Of a DNA stretch of 64,000 bases, positions 1 through 8,849 are shown one piece after another. Positions within the stretch are counted from its first letter, which is position 1. Every line of letters starts with the position of its first letter. A program made the position numbers and the translations under genes. This DNA comes from Halogeometricum rufum (GTDB lineage: Archaea; Halobacteriota; Halobacteria; Halobacteriales; Haloferacaceae). The DNA lies in NCBI RefSeq assembly GCF_900112175.1, contig NZ_FOYT01000001.1, positions 372,001 to 436,000 on the forward strand. Direction: 5' to 3'. The notes beneath the pieces are model-generated. The model was not told the DNA's origin, did no database searches, and saw nothing but the letters and a program-made list of their open reading frames with translations.

Positions 1-550
1 TGTCACGGCGCACGTCGGAGGCGAGGTCCTTCGGCGCGAGGTCGAAGTAGCCGCCGGCGTCGTTCGTCTTCGTCGTCGCGCGACCCTCCTCGTCCTCCTC
101 GAACAGGAAGAACTCGGGTTCGGGCGCGGCGTTTATCTCGTAGCCCATCTCCTCGGCGCGGGCGATGGCCTGCTTCAGGATGTACCGCGGGTCGCCCTCG
201 AACGGTTCGCCCGTCGTGGTGTTGATCACGTCGCAGATGAGGCGCGCGGACCGGCCGTCGCGCCACGGGAGAATCGCGAACGTCTCGGGGTCGGGCTTGA
301 GGCGCATGTCGGACTCCTGGATGCGCACGAAGCCCTCGATGGAGGACCCGTCGAAGTAGATTCCTTCGGTAAATGCCTTCTCGGCCTGCGTCGCGGGAAC
401 GGCGACGTTCTTTACGGTGCCGAGAATGTCGGTGAACTGGAGGCGGAGGAAGTCGACTTCCTTCTCCTCGATTTCGTCGACGACGCGCTGTGCTTCCGCC
501 GAGAGACCGCCATCGGCTACAACGTCAGAGTGAGCGTTTTCGTCCGTCAT
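1..550 (-). CDS. glnA: Glutamine synthetase, N-terminal part (cut by window edge)
   Basis: Glutamine synthetase makes glutamine from glutamate, ammonia and ATP in the cytoplasm. About 183 N-terminal residues are visible. They cover the beta-grasp domain ([14 protein letters not shown], then [17 protein letters not shown]) and the beginning of the catalytic domain ([11 protein letters not shown], which holds metal-binding glutamates). The start is ATG at 548-550; the acidic tail [14 protein letters not shown] is typical of haloarchaeal GlnA. The gene is divergent from the Lrp-family regulator at 678, a common haloarchaeal arrangement in which Lrp is thought to act on glnA. The rest lies left of the window. 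Confidence 0.95.
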   Translation of the reverse strand, partial: MTDENAHSDVVADGGLSAEAQRVVDEIEEKEVDFLRLQFTDILGTVKNVAVPATQAEKAFTEGIYFDGSSIEGFVRIQESDMRLKPDPETFAILPWRDGRSARLICDVINTTTGEPFEGDPRYILKQAIARAEEMGYEINAAPEPEFFLFEEDEEGRATTKTNDAGGYFDLAPKDLASDVRRD

Positions 551-677
551 CTTCCTGGACAGGAGTTTCTGACAACAGCCACCATTAAGATGTTATCGCT
601 TAGTGCAACTCGTGACTGTCTGTGGGAGAACTGGATATTCGTAAAATTCTAATGCCCCGAGTGAGTGGGTCGCTTTG

Positions 678-1136
678 ATGACGTACGAAAACCTCGATGC
701 AAAACTCATCAACGCACTCCTCGGCGACGGGCGCGCGAGTCTTCGAAGCCTCGCAGAGGAACTCGACGTGTCGGTCACGACAGTCTCGAACCACCTCCGC
801 GACCTGGAAGACGAAGGCGTCATCGAGGGGTACACCCCGCGTGTGAACTACGACGCCCTCGGCTACGACGTCACCGCCGTCATCCAACTCAAGGTCGAGG
901 GGAGCGCACTTCCCGAGATTACGGACCGACTCCGCGAACAGAAACAGATGATCTCCGTCTACGAGGTGACGGGCGACTACGACATCATCGCCATCGGCAA
1001 GTTCACCGACACCGACGGAATGAACGACCAGATAAAGCAACTGCTGACGGACGCGGACATCCGCGAGTCCAACACGAGCGTCGTCCTCAACGCCGTCGTG
1101 GAGAACCAGCAGTTCGACCTCGACATCGAAGAGTAG
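678..1136 (+). CDS. lrp: Lrp/AsnC-family transcriptional regulator
   Basis: The protein has 152 residues. A winged helix-turn-helix fills residues 1-55 ([20 protein letters not shown]) and the RAM/AsnC ligand-binding domain follows at about 65-145 ([27 protein letters not shown]). Such proteins form octamers that sense amino acids and bind promoter DNA. ATG at 678 is preferred over the TTG one codon upstream. The 127-bp spacer to divergent glnA must hold both promoters, which suggests control of nitrogen assimilation; the exact target is inferred from context. Confidence 0.93.
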   Translation: MTYENLDAKLINALLGDGRASLRSLAEELDVSVTTVSNHLRDLEDEGVIEGYTPRVNYDALGYDVTAVIQLKVEGSALPEITDRLREQKQMISVYEVTGDYDIIAIGKFTDTDGMNDQIKQLLTDADIRESNTSVVLNAVVENQQFDLDIEE

Positions 1137-1271
1137 CCGAGCGATACGACTAGTCGGCCGACCCTTCTCTCGGAACACGACCCGCCGAGTGACGACGACG
1201 GCGAACGACCGTCGCCCCCCGGCGACGACGTTCCCACAGACGCCCCCCACGGGCGTCGACGTCGTGCCTCC

Positions 1272-1424
1272 TCAGACGAAGCGATTCGCCACGTCTTCGA
1301 TGTCTGTTTGACAGTACGGGCACCGGTAACGCGTGTCGAATCCATCCCGCCGAGTCGTCGTCTTCGCCTCCAACTCGTGCATCCCCACGTCTCGACCGCA
1401 CTCGGTACAGAGTACCTTCGGCAT
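1272..1424 (-). CDS. Small two-CxxC zinc-ribbon protein (50 aa)
   Basis: A 50-residue protein begins MPKVLCTECGRDVGMHELEA and ends RYRCPYCQTDIEDVANRFV. The two pairs, CTEC and CPYC, make a typical treble-clef/zinc-ribbon site. Haloarchaea encode many such microproteins and few have known functions. The gene stands alone between lrp and the aminopeptidase. Function is not assignable from sequence. Confidence 0.72.
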   Translation of the reverse strand: MPKVLCTECGRDVGMHELEAKTTTRRDGFDTRYRCPYCQTDIEDVANRFV

Positions 1425-1573
1425 CGTCTGTTGGTACCCCAATCATCCGTGATAAATCACACGGTAGTTGTGAACGTCTCTCAATCTTAGATACTCGACG
1501 CTCCGGCCGCGAACGCGCCAGTTCCACCCGTCGCTCGCTTCGCCCACCCGAACGCACGCGAACGTCCGCCTCG

Positions 1574-2659
1574 TTACTCGAAGTCGTCTTCGAACACGAA
1601 CGTCCCGTCTCGCTGGACGACTTCGCCGTCAACCTCGACGACGGAGTCCTCCGACATGTCCAGAATCATGTCCACGTGTTCCGCGCTGTCGTTCACCTCG
1701 TTCTCCTCGCCCACCGTCTCGGGGTACGCCGACCCGACGGCCATGTGGACGGTGTCGCCCATCTTCTCGTCGAACAGCATGTTGTAGGTGAACTGGTCGA
1801 TGGCGCGGTTCATCCCGATGCCCAACTCGCCGAGGTAGCGCGCGCCCTCGTCGGTGTCGAACACGCCGTCCAGCACTTCCTCGTTGCGTTCGGCGCTGTA
1901 GGACTCGACGCGGCCGTCCTCGAACCGCACGCGGACGTCCGATATCTCCCGGCCCTGCCGGTAGAGGGGCATGTCGAAGTGAACCTCGCCCTCGACGCTG
2001 TCGCGCACGGGCGCGGTGAAGACTTCGCCGCCGGGGAGGTTCTTCTCGCCCTTGTCGTTCAGGGTGGTGTTGCCCGCGACGCTCATCGTCACGTCCGTCT
2101 CGTCGCCGGCGACGACGCGCACCTCGTCGGCGTCGTCGAGAATCTCGACCATCTGCTGTTGGAACTCGTACTGCTCGTCCCAGTCGAGGTTGACGGCGTC
2201 CCAGACGAAGTTCTGGTAGCCGTCGGTGCTCATGCCGGCGAGTTGGGCGTTGCCCGACGTGGGGAACTGCGTGAGACACCACTCCTTCGAGAGGCGTTCC
2301 TGCAGGACGGGTTGCATCGCCCGGCGGTAGGCGGCGTTCGTGTCCGGGTCCACGTCTGCCGTCTCCGAGGCGTTCACGTCGCCGCGAACCGCGACGAACA
2401 CGTCCATCTCCTCGTACATCGCGAGGAGGTGGTCCGGCGTCTCGAACTCGCCGTCGTGGTTCCGGAGGAACGCGCGGGAGGCGCGGGAACTGCTGTTCAG
2501 ATAGACGGGGTTCGCCCCGCGTTCCGCACACTCCTCGTGGAGGGCGACGACCAACTCCTCCGCCGCGGCGGGAGCGGTGACGACGACGTTGTCACCCTCG
2601 TCGATGTCGGTGGAGTGGTCCGCGACGACCTGCGCGTGTTCACGGATACGTGGGTCCAT
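1574..2659 (-). CDS. M29-family metallo-aminopeptidase (AmpS type)
   Basis: The 361-residue protein matches the family length. It shows the M29 landmarks: an N-terminal alpha/beta domain (EGDNVVVTAPAAAEELVVAL), the GGEVFTAPV segment with a metal-binding glutamate, LGIGMNRAI, and the C-terminal HMAVGSAYPE and EHVDMILDM pieces with His/Asp ligands. These cytoplasmic dimetal enzymes remove N-terminal residues from peptides. It is monocistronic and divergent from the DoxX gene. Confidence 0.9.
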   Translation of the reverse strand: MDPRIREHAQVVADHSTDIDEGDNVVVTAPAAAEELVVALHEECAERGANPVYLNSSSRASRAFLRNHDGEFETPDHLLAMYEEMDVFVAVRGDVNASETADVDPDTNAAYRRAMQPVLQERLSKEWCLTQFPTSGNAQLAGMSTDGYQNFVWDAVNLDWDEQYEFQQQMVEILDDADEVRVVAGDETDVTMSVAGNTTLNDKGEKNLPGGEVFTAPVRDSVEGEVHFDMPLYRQGREISDVRVRFEDGRVESYSAERNEEVLDGVFDTDEGARYLGELGIGMNRAIDQFTYNMLFDEKMGDTVHMAVGSAYPETVGEENEVNDSAEHVDMILDMSEDSVVEVDGEVVQRDGTFVFEDDFE

Positions 2660-2842
2660 AGGCTACCCTCATCCGTCGGAACCAAACCCCTTTCGCACCG
2701 GTCGTCGGTCGTGCACGGCTCGCGCATCTCCAACGAACGAGGTTTCTGAGCCTCGTCCGTATCGTTTCTACCGGTTTGAGAACGACGCCCTCTTTATATC
2801 GTCTCTTCCTCCGACTGTCCAGATGTAAGAGGTAGTACGATA

Positions 2843-3385
2843 ATGAGCACTCCCACCACCACCACGACTCGCAGCACCTACGACGAACTCCTCAACTTCG
2901 ACCTGCAGGGGACCCTCGCCGGGTACTGGCTGGTCGCCCTTCGCCTGATAACCGGCTACTGGTTCCTGCACGCCGGATGGACCAAGTTCGGCTTCGTCTC
3001 GGGCGAAGCGTTCGACGCCACCGGCTACCTCCTCCACGGAACCGGCGGCAGCCCCATCCACGGCTTCTTCGCGTGGGCCGCGTCGATGCCGTGGCTGATG
3101 TCGTTCACGAACTTCATGATTCCCGCGGGCGAGTTCCTCATCGGACTCGGACTGATCGTCGGCGGTCTCGTCCGACTGGCCTCGTTCTTCGGGGCCGTCC
3201 TGATGGTGTTCTTCTACCTGGGGAACGCCGACTGGGCGCACGGACTGGTCAACGGTGACCTGTTCGGACTGGTCCTGTTCGTGACCCTCGCGACGTTCGG
3301 CGCGGGCCGCATCCTCGGCCTCGACGCCTACCTCGAGAAACTCGACTTCGCGAAGTCGCGGGCCGCGAAGTTCATCCTCGGTTGA
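2843..3385 (+). CDS. DoxX-family membrane protein
   Basis: A 180-residue protein with four predicted membrane helices in the DoxX pattern: LVALRLITGYWFLHAGWTKF, FMIPAGEFLIGLGLIVGG, LASFFGAVLMVFFYL and DLFGLVLFVTLATFGAG. DoxX proteins were named from a terminal quinol oxidase subunit; most relatives have no proven role beyond membrane redox or stress links. A TATA-like ctttatat at about 2790 precedes the start. The gene is probably monocistronic. Confidence 0.85.
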   Translation: MSTPTTTTTRSTYDELLNFDLQGTLAGYWLVALRLITGYWFLHAGWTKFGFVSGEAFDATGYLLHGTGGSPIHGFFAWAASMPWLMSFTNFMIPAGEFLIGLGLIVGGLVRLASFFGAVLMVFFYLGNADWAHGLVNGDLFGLVLFVTLATFGAGRILGLDAYLEKLDFAKSRAAKFILG

Positions 3386-3900
3386 ACCGCCCCCGCTCGA
3401 CTGTTTCCCTTTTCGCCGCTTCCTTCGCCCCGACACGGACCCGCTTCACCGACGCTTCGAGCGTTCGACGGCGGCGGCCGCGACCCGAGCGTCGACGGAG
3501 ACGAGTCGCTCCGACGGGTCGACGTCTCCGAGAAGGTAGTGGGCGGAGCGGTCTCCATGCGCCCGCGCCCGCGAACGACAGTATGCCTACGACCGATCGC
3601 TCGGCCCACCGCACGTCGTGCGGTCGGTCGAGCGAAGACGCGCAGACGCTACTGTGCCGCTTCGAGAGTCGAGCCGGAGTGTGGGGCTCCTTCTCGATCC
3701 CCCGTATCTGCCTTGCACTCCATCCATGGGAGGCGTATCGACGTGTCACACACTCCTAATTAAGAATTTCCTTCTCGCTAACCATACCGCGCTCCCGCCG
3801 GTCGGGTCGGCACTGGACTCCGCACGGCGACGCGAGTCGACCGACTCGAACACGTAGTCATTGTCTCCCACGATAGTGTAATCGAAAAATGAAGTTCACA
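3386..3900. other. Intergenic stretch upstream of the S-layer gene
   Basis: About 515 bases without a convincing gene. Short open frames exist on both strands but have no family features or consistent codon bias. An AT-rich patch (cctaattaagaatttcc, about 3755) sits in otherwise GC-rich DNA. Long 5' spacers are common before strongly expressed S-layer genes. Confidence 0.5.
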
Positions 3901-4035
3901 AAGTATTTAATGCGCTGAATGATAGTTCGCGGTCCCCCTACCCCACGACGACACATCGGTGAGTAAGCCCTCCCTCTCTCTCCACAACGAGGTGAGTCGG
4001 ACCAAAGCCTCTGTCGTCACTACCCAACCAAATAC
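3901..4035 (+). promoter_or_regulatory. S-layer promoter and ~100-nt 5' leader (copy 1)
   Basis: A TATA-like agtatttaatg at 3902-3912 implies a start about 25 bases on, near ggtccccctacccc, and so a leader of roughly 100 nt before ATG 4036. The stretch aagttcacaaagtatttaat and downstream blocks (tcggtgagtaagccctc; tgtcgtcactacccaac) recur upstream of the S-layer gene carried by the mobile element (60533-60680, minus strand). Leader conservation between otherwise diverged genes suggests regulatory or mRNA-stability constraint, or recent recombination. Confidence 0.75.
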
Positions 4036-6825
4036 ATGACAAGCAACACGAAGCAACTCCGCGCAGTGTTCCTCGCGGCGCTGATGGTTCTGTCGGTCTT
4101 CGCCGGCACCGTCGCGTTCGCAGGATCTGCTGCTGCCGTCGATTCGGGGACGGTCGACAACTTCGACCCCGACAACCTCGACGAGGGCACGCAGGAGACA
4201 CACACGTTCAACGTATCGTATGCGAACTACGACGGTGGTGACGGTACCGACACCGTCGACATCAACCTGCCGAGCTCCGTGACCGTCGACTCCTACGACG
4301 TCACGGTCTACAACGAGAGTAACAGCTCGAACATCGCGACGGCGTCCGGCTCTTCGCCCGGCACGACGGACCTCTCCGTCGACTTCGGTCAGGCGACGAC
4401 CGGCTCCAACAACGCGACCATCTGGGTCAACGGCACGGTGACCATCACCGCGCCCTCGGTCGACAAGGACACCGACGCTAACGTCTGGTTCAACGTCTCT
4501 GACGCCACCGACGGTATGGTGAACAAGAGCCAGACGGTCACCATCAACGACCTCGGCGCGACGAGCGAGAACCCGCGCTACCTCGAGAGCGTCCACTGGG
4601 ACAACTTCTCGTCCGACAACAACGCGCAGCTGGAAATCGCGTTCAGTGAGCCCGTCACTGGCGTGAACAACATCCAGTGGTACGTCGACGAGAAGCCGAT
4701 GGGCACGCTCGGTTCCGCGGACGTCAGCGACAACGGTCGCTACGTCTGGAACCTGAGCGAGGTCTACACCGGTGACGTCGAAGTCAAGATTCCCGCGAGC
4801 GTCGAGGACCTGCAGTCCAACGACGTCTCGAACACGGGTAACAAGACGGTCGACGTCGCACCCGTGACGGTCAAGTCCGGTGACGTGAACGCCTACAAGG
4901 GCTCCAGCGTCGCCGTGGTCGCGGACGCGCCCGACACCGACATCGAAGTCGAAGCGGGCGACGACGAGGACTTCACCTACTTCCAGTCCGGTAGCACCGG
5001 CACGAACAGTCAGGTGTACGTCTTCGGTACGCAGAACCGCGACGTGGGCCAGTACAACGTCAGCGTCGCCGGGACTGCTGACGTCGCAGAGATCAACGTT
5101 CGTGACCTCGGTCTGGAAGTCAGCGTCGACGACCTGAACGTCACGAACGAGGACGTCATCGAGGGCACGGTCTCCGCGAACGCGGGCGAGCGTCCCATCG
5201 AGGTCGAACTGCTCGACTCCGACGAGGACACGGTCGCCACCATCGGCGCTGACCTCACGGGTCAGGCCGAGTACGACTACGAGTTCAACGCGTCCGAACT
5301 CGAACTCGACGAGGACAACTACACGGTGCTGGCGACGGACAACCAGTCCGGCGTCGACGCCGAGTCCTCCTCCATCGTCGTCAGCGACGCCGGTGAGGGC
5401 CGCGCCGACATCGGCGGCTCCGGCATCATCACCGACGAGCGCGGTGACGTCGTGAACATCACCATCACGCTGCAGAACACCGACTACGCGACCCTGACGC
5501 TCGGGTCCTCGGACGTCGGCTACCGCAGCAACGTGACGGTCGAAGACGAGAACGGTGACGGGCAGGTCAACCTCCTGTTCAACACGTGGGCGGCCACCAA
5601 CGCCGGCAGCATCGGCAACGACGGTGGTAACGTCTACGACGTCCCCAACCTCGAGGACGACGACGACTCCATCACCAAGGCTAGCATCGAGGAGGGCGTC
5701 AACTCGCTCCTCGAATCCGGCGAGTACGACCTCGAAGTCCGCGCCGGTCAGGACTCCGACGACGACTCGCAGGGCGTCGGCACGCTGACGCTCGAAGAGC
5801 GCAACACGACCGCCGTCAACACGTGGACCGCACCGTCGGGCTCGACGCTCGAGGACACCGACGACGTCTACGAAGCCGTCGGTAACAACAACCTCACGCA
5901 GACCAACACGGTCGCCTACGGCGACCTCGCCGTCCACCAGGTCGAGGCGTCCGGTCTCGAGGGCCTCCTCGAGGCGCAGGGCACCGACGACGTGACGACC
6001 GCGTTCTACAACAACAACGGCAGCGAGTACACGCTCACGGTCGAGCAGGTCGACCCCGGTGCGAACCGCGACCCGTACGCGCTGGTCCTGAACGACACGA
6101 ACTCCGACGTCTTCGCTGACTCGGAGAACGACACGTACTTCGTTGTCTACGACACGGACAGCAAGGACATCGACACGACCGAGCGTAGCATCGAGAACGA
6201 CCACACGCTCGAAGCCAACTTCACGGTCGAGGAAGACGAGGACAACCTCGCTGACGACCGCCAGACGGTCACCGACGAGTACGACCTCGTCGAAGGTGAG
6301 CACATCCTCGACGACCCGTACAACGTCTCCGCCTCCGCGGAACAGACGATAGAGGGCGAGACGACCGTCGCGCCCGGTACGGAACTCAGCCTGCGCGTCC
6401 GCTCTAGCGGCGACACGCAGCCGAGCTTCCTGAAGACCGCGACCGTCTACGTCACCGAGAACCGGACGTTCTCGGGCACGTTCGACTTCAGCGAGCAGGA
6501 AGTCGGCGACACGTACGAGATCACGGTCCGCAACGGTCCCGCTGACTCCGAAACCGTCGACGGGACGGTTCTCGAGAGCGTCGAGACCGAGACGGAGATG
6601 ACCGAGACGGACGCGCCGGACACGGCCACGGACGCGCCGGACACGGCCACGGACGCGCCGGACACGGCCACGGACGCGCCTGACACGGCTACCGAAGCGC
6701 CCGGTACGGACACCGAAGCGCCCGGTACCGACACGGGCACCTCCACCGGCACGCCCGGCTTCGGTGTCGTCGTCGCCGTGACGGCGCTGCTGGCCGCCGC
6801 GCTCCTCGCCGTCCGCCGCGACTAA
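4036..6825 (+). CDS. S-layer glycoprotein, chromosomal copy 1
   Basis: The 929-residue exported protein probably forms the cell-surface lattice. A signal peptide (residues 1-34, MTSNTKQLRAVFLAALMVLS... ending GSAAAV) precedes a long acidic beta-rich ectodomain with many N-x-S/T sites. A Thr/Pro-rich spacer follows (about 857-899, six 7-residue repeats), then the PGF-CTERM anchor TPGFGVVVAVTALLAAALL plus AVRRD, an archaeosortase substrate signal. The ends are near-identical to those of the genes at 18401 (minus) and 57635 (minus), while the middles diverge. Whether this is the main S-layer gene cannot be told here, but its strong promoter and leader suggest it. Confidence 0.93.
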   Translation: MTSNTKQLRAVFLAALMVLSVFAGTVAFAGSAAAVDSGTVDNFDPDNLDEGTQETHTFNVSYANYDGGDGTDTVDINLPSSVTVDSYDVTVYNESNSSNIATASGSSPGTTDLSVDFGQATTGSNNATIWVNGTVTITAPSVDKDTDANVWFNVSDATDGMVNKSQTVTINDLGATSENPRYLESVHWDNFSSDNNAQLEIAFSEPVTGVNNIQWYVDEKPMGTLGSADVSDNGRYVWNLSEVYTGDVEVKIPASVEDLQSNDVSNTGNKTVDVAPVTVKSGDVNAYKGSSVAVVADAPDTDIEVEAGDDEDFTYFQSGSTGTNSQVYVFGTQNRDVGQYNVSVAGTADVAEINVRDLGLEVSVDDLNVTNEDVIEGTVSANAGERPIEVELLDSDEDTVATIGADLTGQAEYDYEFNASELELDEDNYTVLATDNQSGVDAESSSIVVSDAGEGRADIGGSGIITDERGDVVNITITLQNTDYATLTLGSSDVGYRSNVTVEDENGDGQVNLLFNTWAATNAGSIGNDGGNVYDVPNLEDDDDSITKASIEEGVNSLLESGEYDLEVRAGQDSDDDSQGVGTLTLEERNTTAVNTWTAPSGSTLEDTDDVYEAVGNNNLTQTNTVAYGDLAVHQVEASGLEGLLEAQGTDDVTTAFYNNNGSEYTLTVEQVDPGANRDPYALVLNDTNSDVFADSENDTYFVVYDTDSKDIDTTERSIENDHTLEANFTVEEDEDNLADDRQTVTDEYDLVEGEHILDDPYNVSASAEQTIEGETTVAPGTELSLRVRSSGDTQPSFLKTATVYVTENRTFSGTFDFSEQEVGDTYEITVRNGPADSETVDGTVLESVETETEMTETDAPDTATDAPDTATDAPDTATDAPDTATEAPGTDTEAPGTDTGTSTGTPGFGVVVAVTALLAAALLAVRRD
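6607..6732 (+). repeat. 21-bp tandem repeats encoding a Thr-rich spacer
   Basis: Six in-frame 21-base units encode DAPDTAT (four copies) and EAPGTDT (two copies), just before the membrane anchor of the S-layer protein. The first three units are identical at the DNA level, a sign of recent slippage or unequal exchange. Thr-rich spacers of this kind are O-glycosylated in haloarchaeal S-layer proteins. Confidence 0.9.
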
Positions 6826-6835
6826 CGTCTGAACC

Positions 6836-6851
6836 ACCGGCTCACGCCGGT
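6836..6851 (+). terminator. Conserved hairpin downstream of S-layer copy 1
   Basis: ACCGGC-tcac-GCCGGT forms a perfect 6-bp stem just after the stop codon, followed by pyrimidine-rich acctttctttc. The same hairpin with the same tail follows the other two S-layer genes (18375-18390 and 57609-57624), so it is probably the transcript 3' end. Confidence 0.65.
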
Positions 6852-6948
6852 CTCCACACTTCACCTTTCTTTCGACGCCACGACCCGAGAGCGGCGGCGC
6901 TGCCGCTTCCCGACGAGTCGAAAAGAATGACTGCGGCGTCGACCGGTC

Positions 6949-7644
6949 TCAGTCGTTCATGTGCGCCTGCTCGAACGGGTACGGCGGCAGGCGGAGTTCG
7001 TCGAGTCCGGGCAGGTGCTTGACGTTGAAGATGACCTTGATGTCGTCCGAGACGGGACCGCCCATGCAGGACAGGCGGATGTCCTGGTCGAGCATCGTCG
7101 AGGGGAGGATGTGGTCACCGGGCGTGTCCATCTCGCCCTCGACGACGGCGACGGCGCAGTTGGCGCACGCTCCACCGCGGCAGGCGTATGGCCACGCGAA
7201 GCCGCGGTTCTCGGCGGCTTCGAGGAGCGTCTCGTTCGGGTGCGCGAGGAACACGCCGAAGTCCTCGTGTGCGAGGTCGGCCTCGGCGGCCTTCTCGAAC
7301 AGGTCCTCGTCGCCGAGGTCCCAGCCGTGGTCGTCCAGCACTTCGTAGTTCAGATACTCGACCCGCGACCCCTCCTCCTCTTCTTCTTCGTCCGCCTCGG
7401 GTTCCGAGTCGGCGTCCTCGGCGACGCGCGTCGACTCCGGCGCGTTCGCTGCGACTTCGCCGTTGGTGGACTCGGGCGAGTAGCCCGCTTTTATCTGCTC
7501 GTACGCCGTCCGAACGCGGTTGAACTCGGCGGCCGACCCGCCCTGGTCGGGGTGGACTTCGATGACCCGGCGCCTGTAGGCGCGGTCCACCTCCGCGTCG
7601 TCCGCGTCCGGTTCGACCCCGAGAATCTCGAACGGAGAATCCAC
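6949..7644 (-). CDS. J-domain fused [2Fe-2S] halo-ferredoxin
   Basis: The 231-residue protein fuses an N-terminal J domain (1-55, HPD at 31-33) through an acidic linker (60-92) to a plant-type halo-ferredoxin domain (95-231). The cluster ligands are C155, C160, C163 and C193 in the pattern C-x4-C-x2-C...C. Ferredoxins carry electrons for 2-oxoacid oxidoreductases and other enzymes; a J domain would normally engage DnaK, so it may aid assembly or localisation. It is a single gene, convergent with S-layer copy 1. Confidence 0.92.
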   Translation of the reverse strand: MDSPFEILGVEPDADDAEVDRAYRRRVIEVHPDQGGSAAEFNRVRTAYEQIKAGYSPESTNGEVAANAPESTRVAEDADSEPEADEEEEEEGSRVEYLNYEVLDDHGWDLGDEDLFEKAAEADLAHEDFGVFLAHPNETLLEAAENRGFAWPYACRGGACANCAVAVVEGEMDTPGDHILPSTMLDQDIRLSCMGGPVSDDIKVIFNVKHLPGLDELRLPPYPFEQAHMND

Positions 7645-7849
7645 GGCGAGCGCTAGGGAGTCGGAACGTAAATCTGCTCCCCTCTCGGTAACTCGTTCGA
7701 GGGGCGATACGCCCGAACGACCCGATTCGTCTGACGAACGTCTGACGTGCGTGCGCCGCTGCGGTCACGTGGTTCTCAGAATCGGGAATTACTGGATTAA
7801 CTATAACTGTTTGCGTTGTAGATACGCCAACAGTAGCCGAGGTTCACAC

Positions 7850-8749
7850 GTGTCACGAGAACCACCCTCCGGGGACGACTCCGGACTCGAAACCGTCGGC
7901 GACCAGAGCGGGGAGCGGTCCGAACAGCAGCAAGCCGAGGAGTCTGCGACCGGAACCGGCGCGTCCGAGGAACCCGTCGGCATCGTCGCCGACGACGAGG
8001 AGTCCGTCGAACCGACGGAGTTCGTCGACCGAGTCGTCGAGACGGCGCTCACGGACCCGATTACCGCGGGCGACGCCATCGGGGACCTGTTGGCCATCAG
8101 CCGCGAGTGCGACGAGGACGCGCGCACGGCGGCCGAGGAGGCGCTCGACCTCCTCGGACTGCTGCGACCCGTCGAGTTCGAGGTGTGGGTGGACGACGTG
8201 GTGGCGTTCGCGTCCGCCGACCGGGACCGTCTCGCGTTCGTCGGCCTCCGAGCGCTCGCCCAGTTGTCTGCGGTGCGCCCCGGCGTGGCGAAGACGGGGC
8301 TCGACGCCGCGATGCGTCGACTGGAGACGCCGCACGCCCCGACGCGCCGGGCGGCACTCGCCGTCGTCGGCGAAGTCGGCGAGGCGTTCCCCGACGCCGT
8401 CGCACAGGCCGACAGACAGGTGATGGCCGCGATGCGAGACGACGACCCGTCGGTCAGACTCGCCGGTACGATGACCGCCGGGAAACTGCTCGGGGCCGAA
8501 CCGCAGCAGTTCCCCCGGACGGTGACGACGCTCCCGGACGTCCTCGAAGACGACGACGAGGAGGTGTGGGAGTACGCGCACGTCGCCCTCGTCCACTTCG
8601 TCCGCGAACACCCCTCGCAGGTGCCCGAGAAGCGTCACGTCGTCGAACGGCTGGCGAACGTCTCCGACGAGGAACTGGGCGTCCGCGAGGGGTCGACCAA
8701 GGACGCGATGACGAAACTGCTCGCCTACGAACCCGGCTTCGACCTGTAG
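7850..8749 (+). CDS. HEAT-repeat protein
   Basis: A 299-residue acidic protein. After a disordered Ser/Glu-rich N-terminus (1-60) come alpha-helical HEAT-like units: ALTDPITAGDAIGDLLAIS, RLAFVGLRALAQLSAVRP, TRRAALAVVGEVGEAFPDAV, RLAGTMTAGKLLGAEP and VWEYAHVALVHFVREHP. Such repeats make protein-protein scaffolds; the partner is unknown. GTG at 7850 is chosen because a TATA-like ttaactataac near 7797 would place transcription start just upstream of it. Confidence 0.8.
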   Translation: MSREPPSGDDSGLETVGDQSGERSEQQQAEESATGTGASEEPVGIVADDEESVEPTEFVDRVVETALTDPITAGDAIGDLLAISRECDEDARTAAEEALDLLGLLRPVEFEVWVDDVVAFASADRDRLAFVGLRALAQLSAVRPGVAKTGLDAAMRRLETPHAPTRRAALAVVGEVGEAFPDAVAQADRQVMAAMRDDDPSVRLAGTMTAGKLLGAEPQQFPRTVTTLPDVLEDDDEEVWEYAHVALVHFVREHPSQVPEKRHVVERLANVSDEELGVREGSTKDAMTKLLAYEPGFDL

Positions 8750-8849
8750 GCCGAACCGACGAGCCTCGACCGACGACCGGCCCACGGGCCACCCGACCGG
8801 TGACCGACCGCCGCGAACGTTCAAGTGCGAAGCGGCGGCCAGCGCCCCC

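Noticed and set aside
6607-6732. Possible CRISPR array because of regular 21-bp repeats
   Set aside because: Units are contiguous without spacers, in frame, and encode the Thr-rich S-layer linker. The same applies to 57735-57839.
3907-6864. A 985-codon open frame antisense to S-layer copy 1, and similar long antisense frames over copy 2 and the element copy
   Set aside because: High-GC codon bias opens the opposite strand. The translations are Arg/Val-rich without domains, while the sense frames have signal peptides and anchors.
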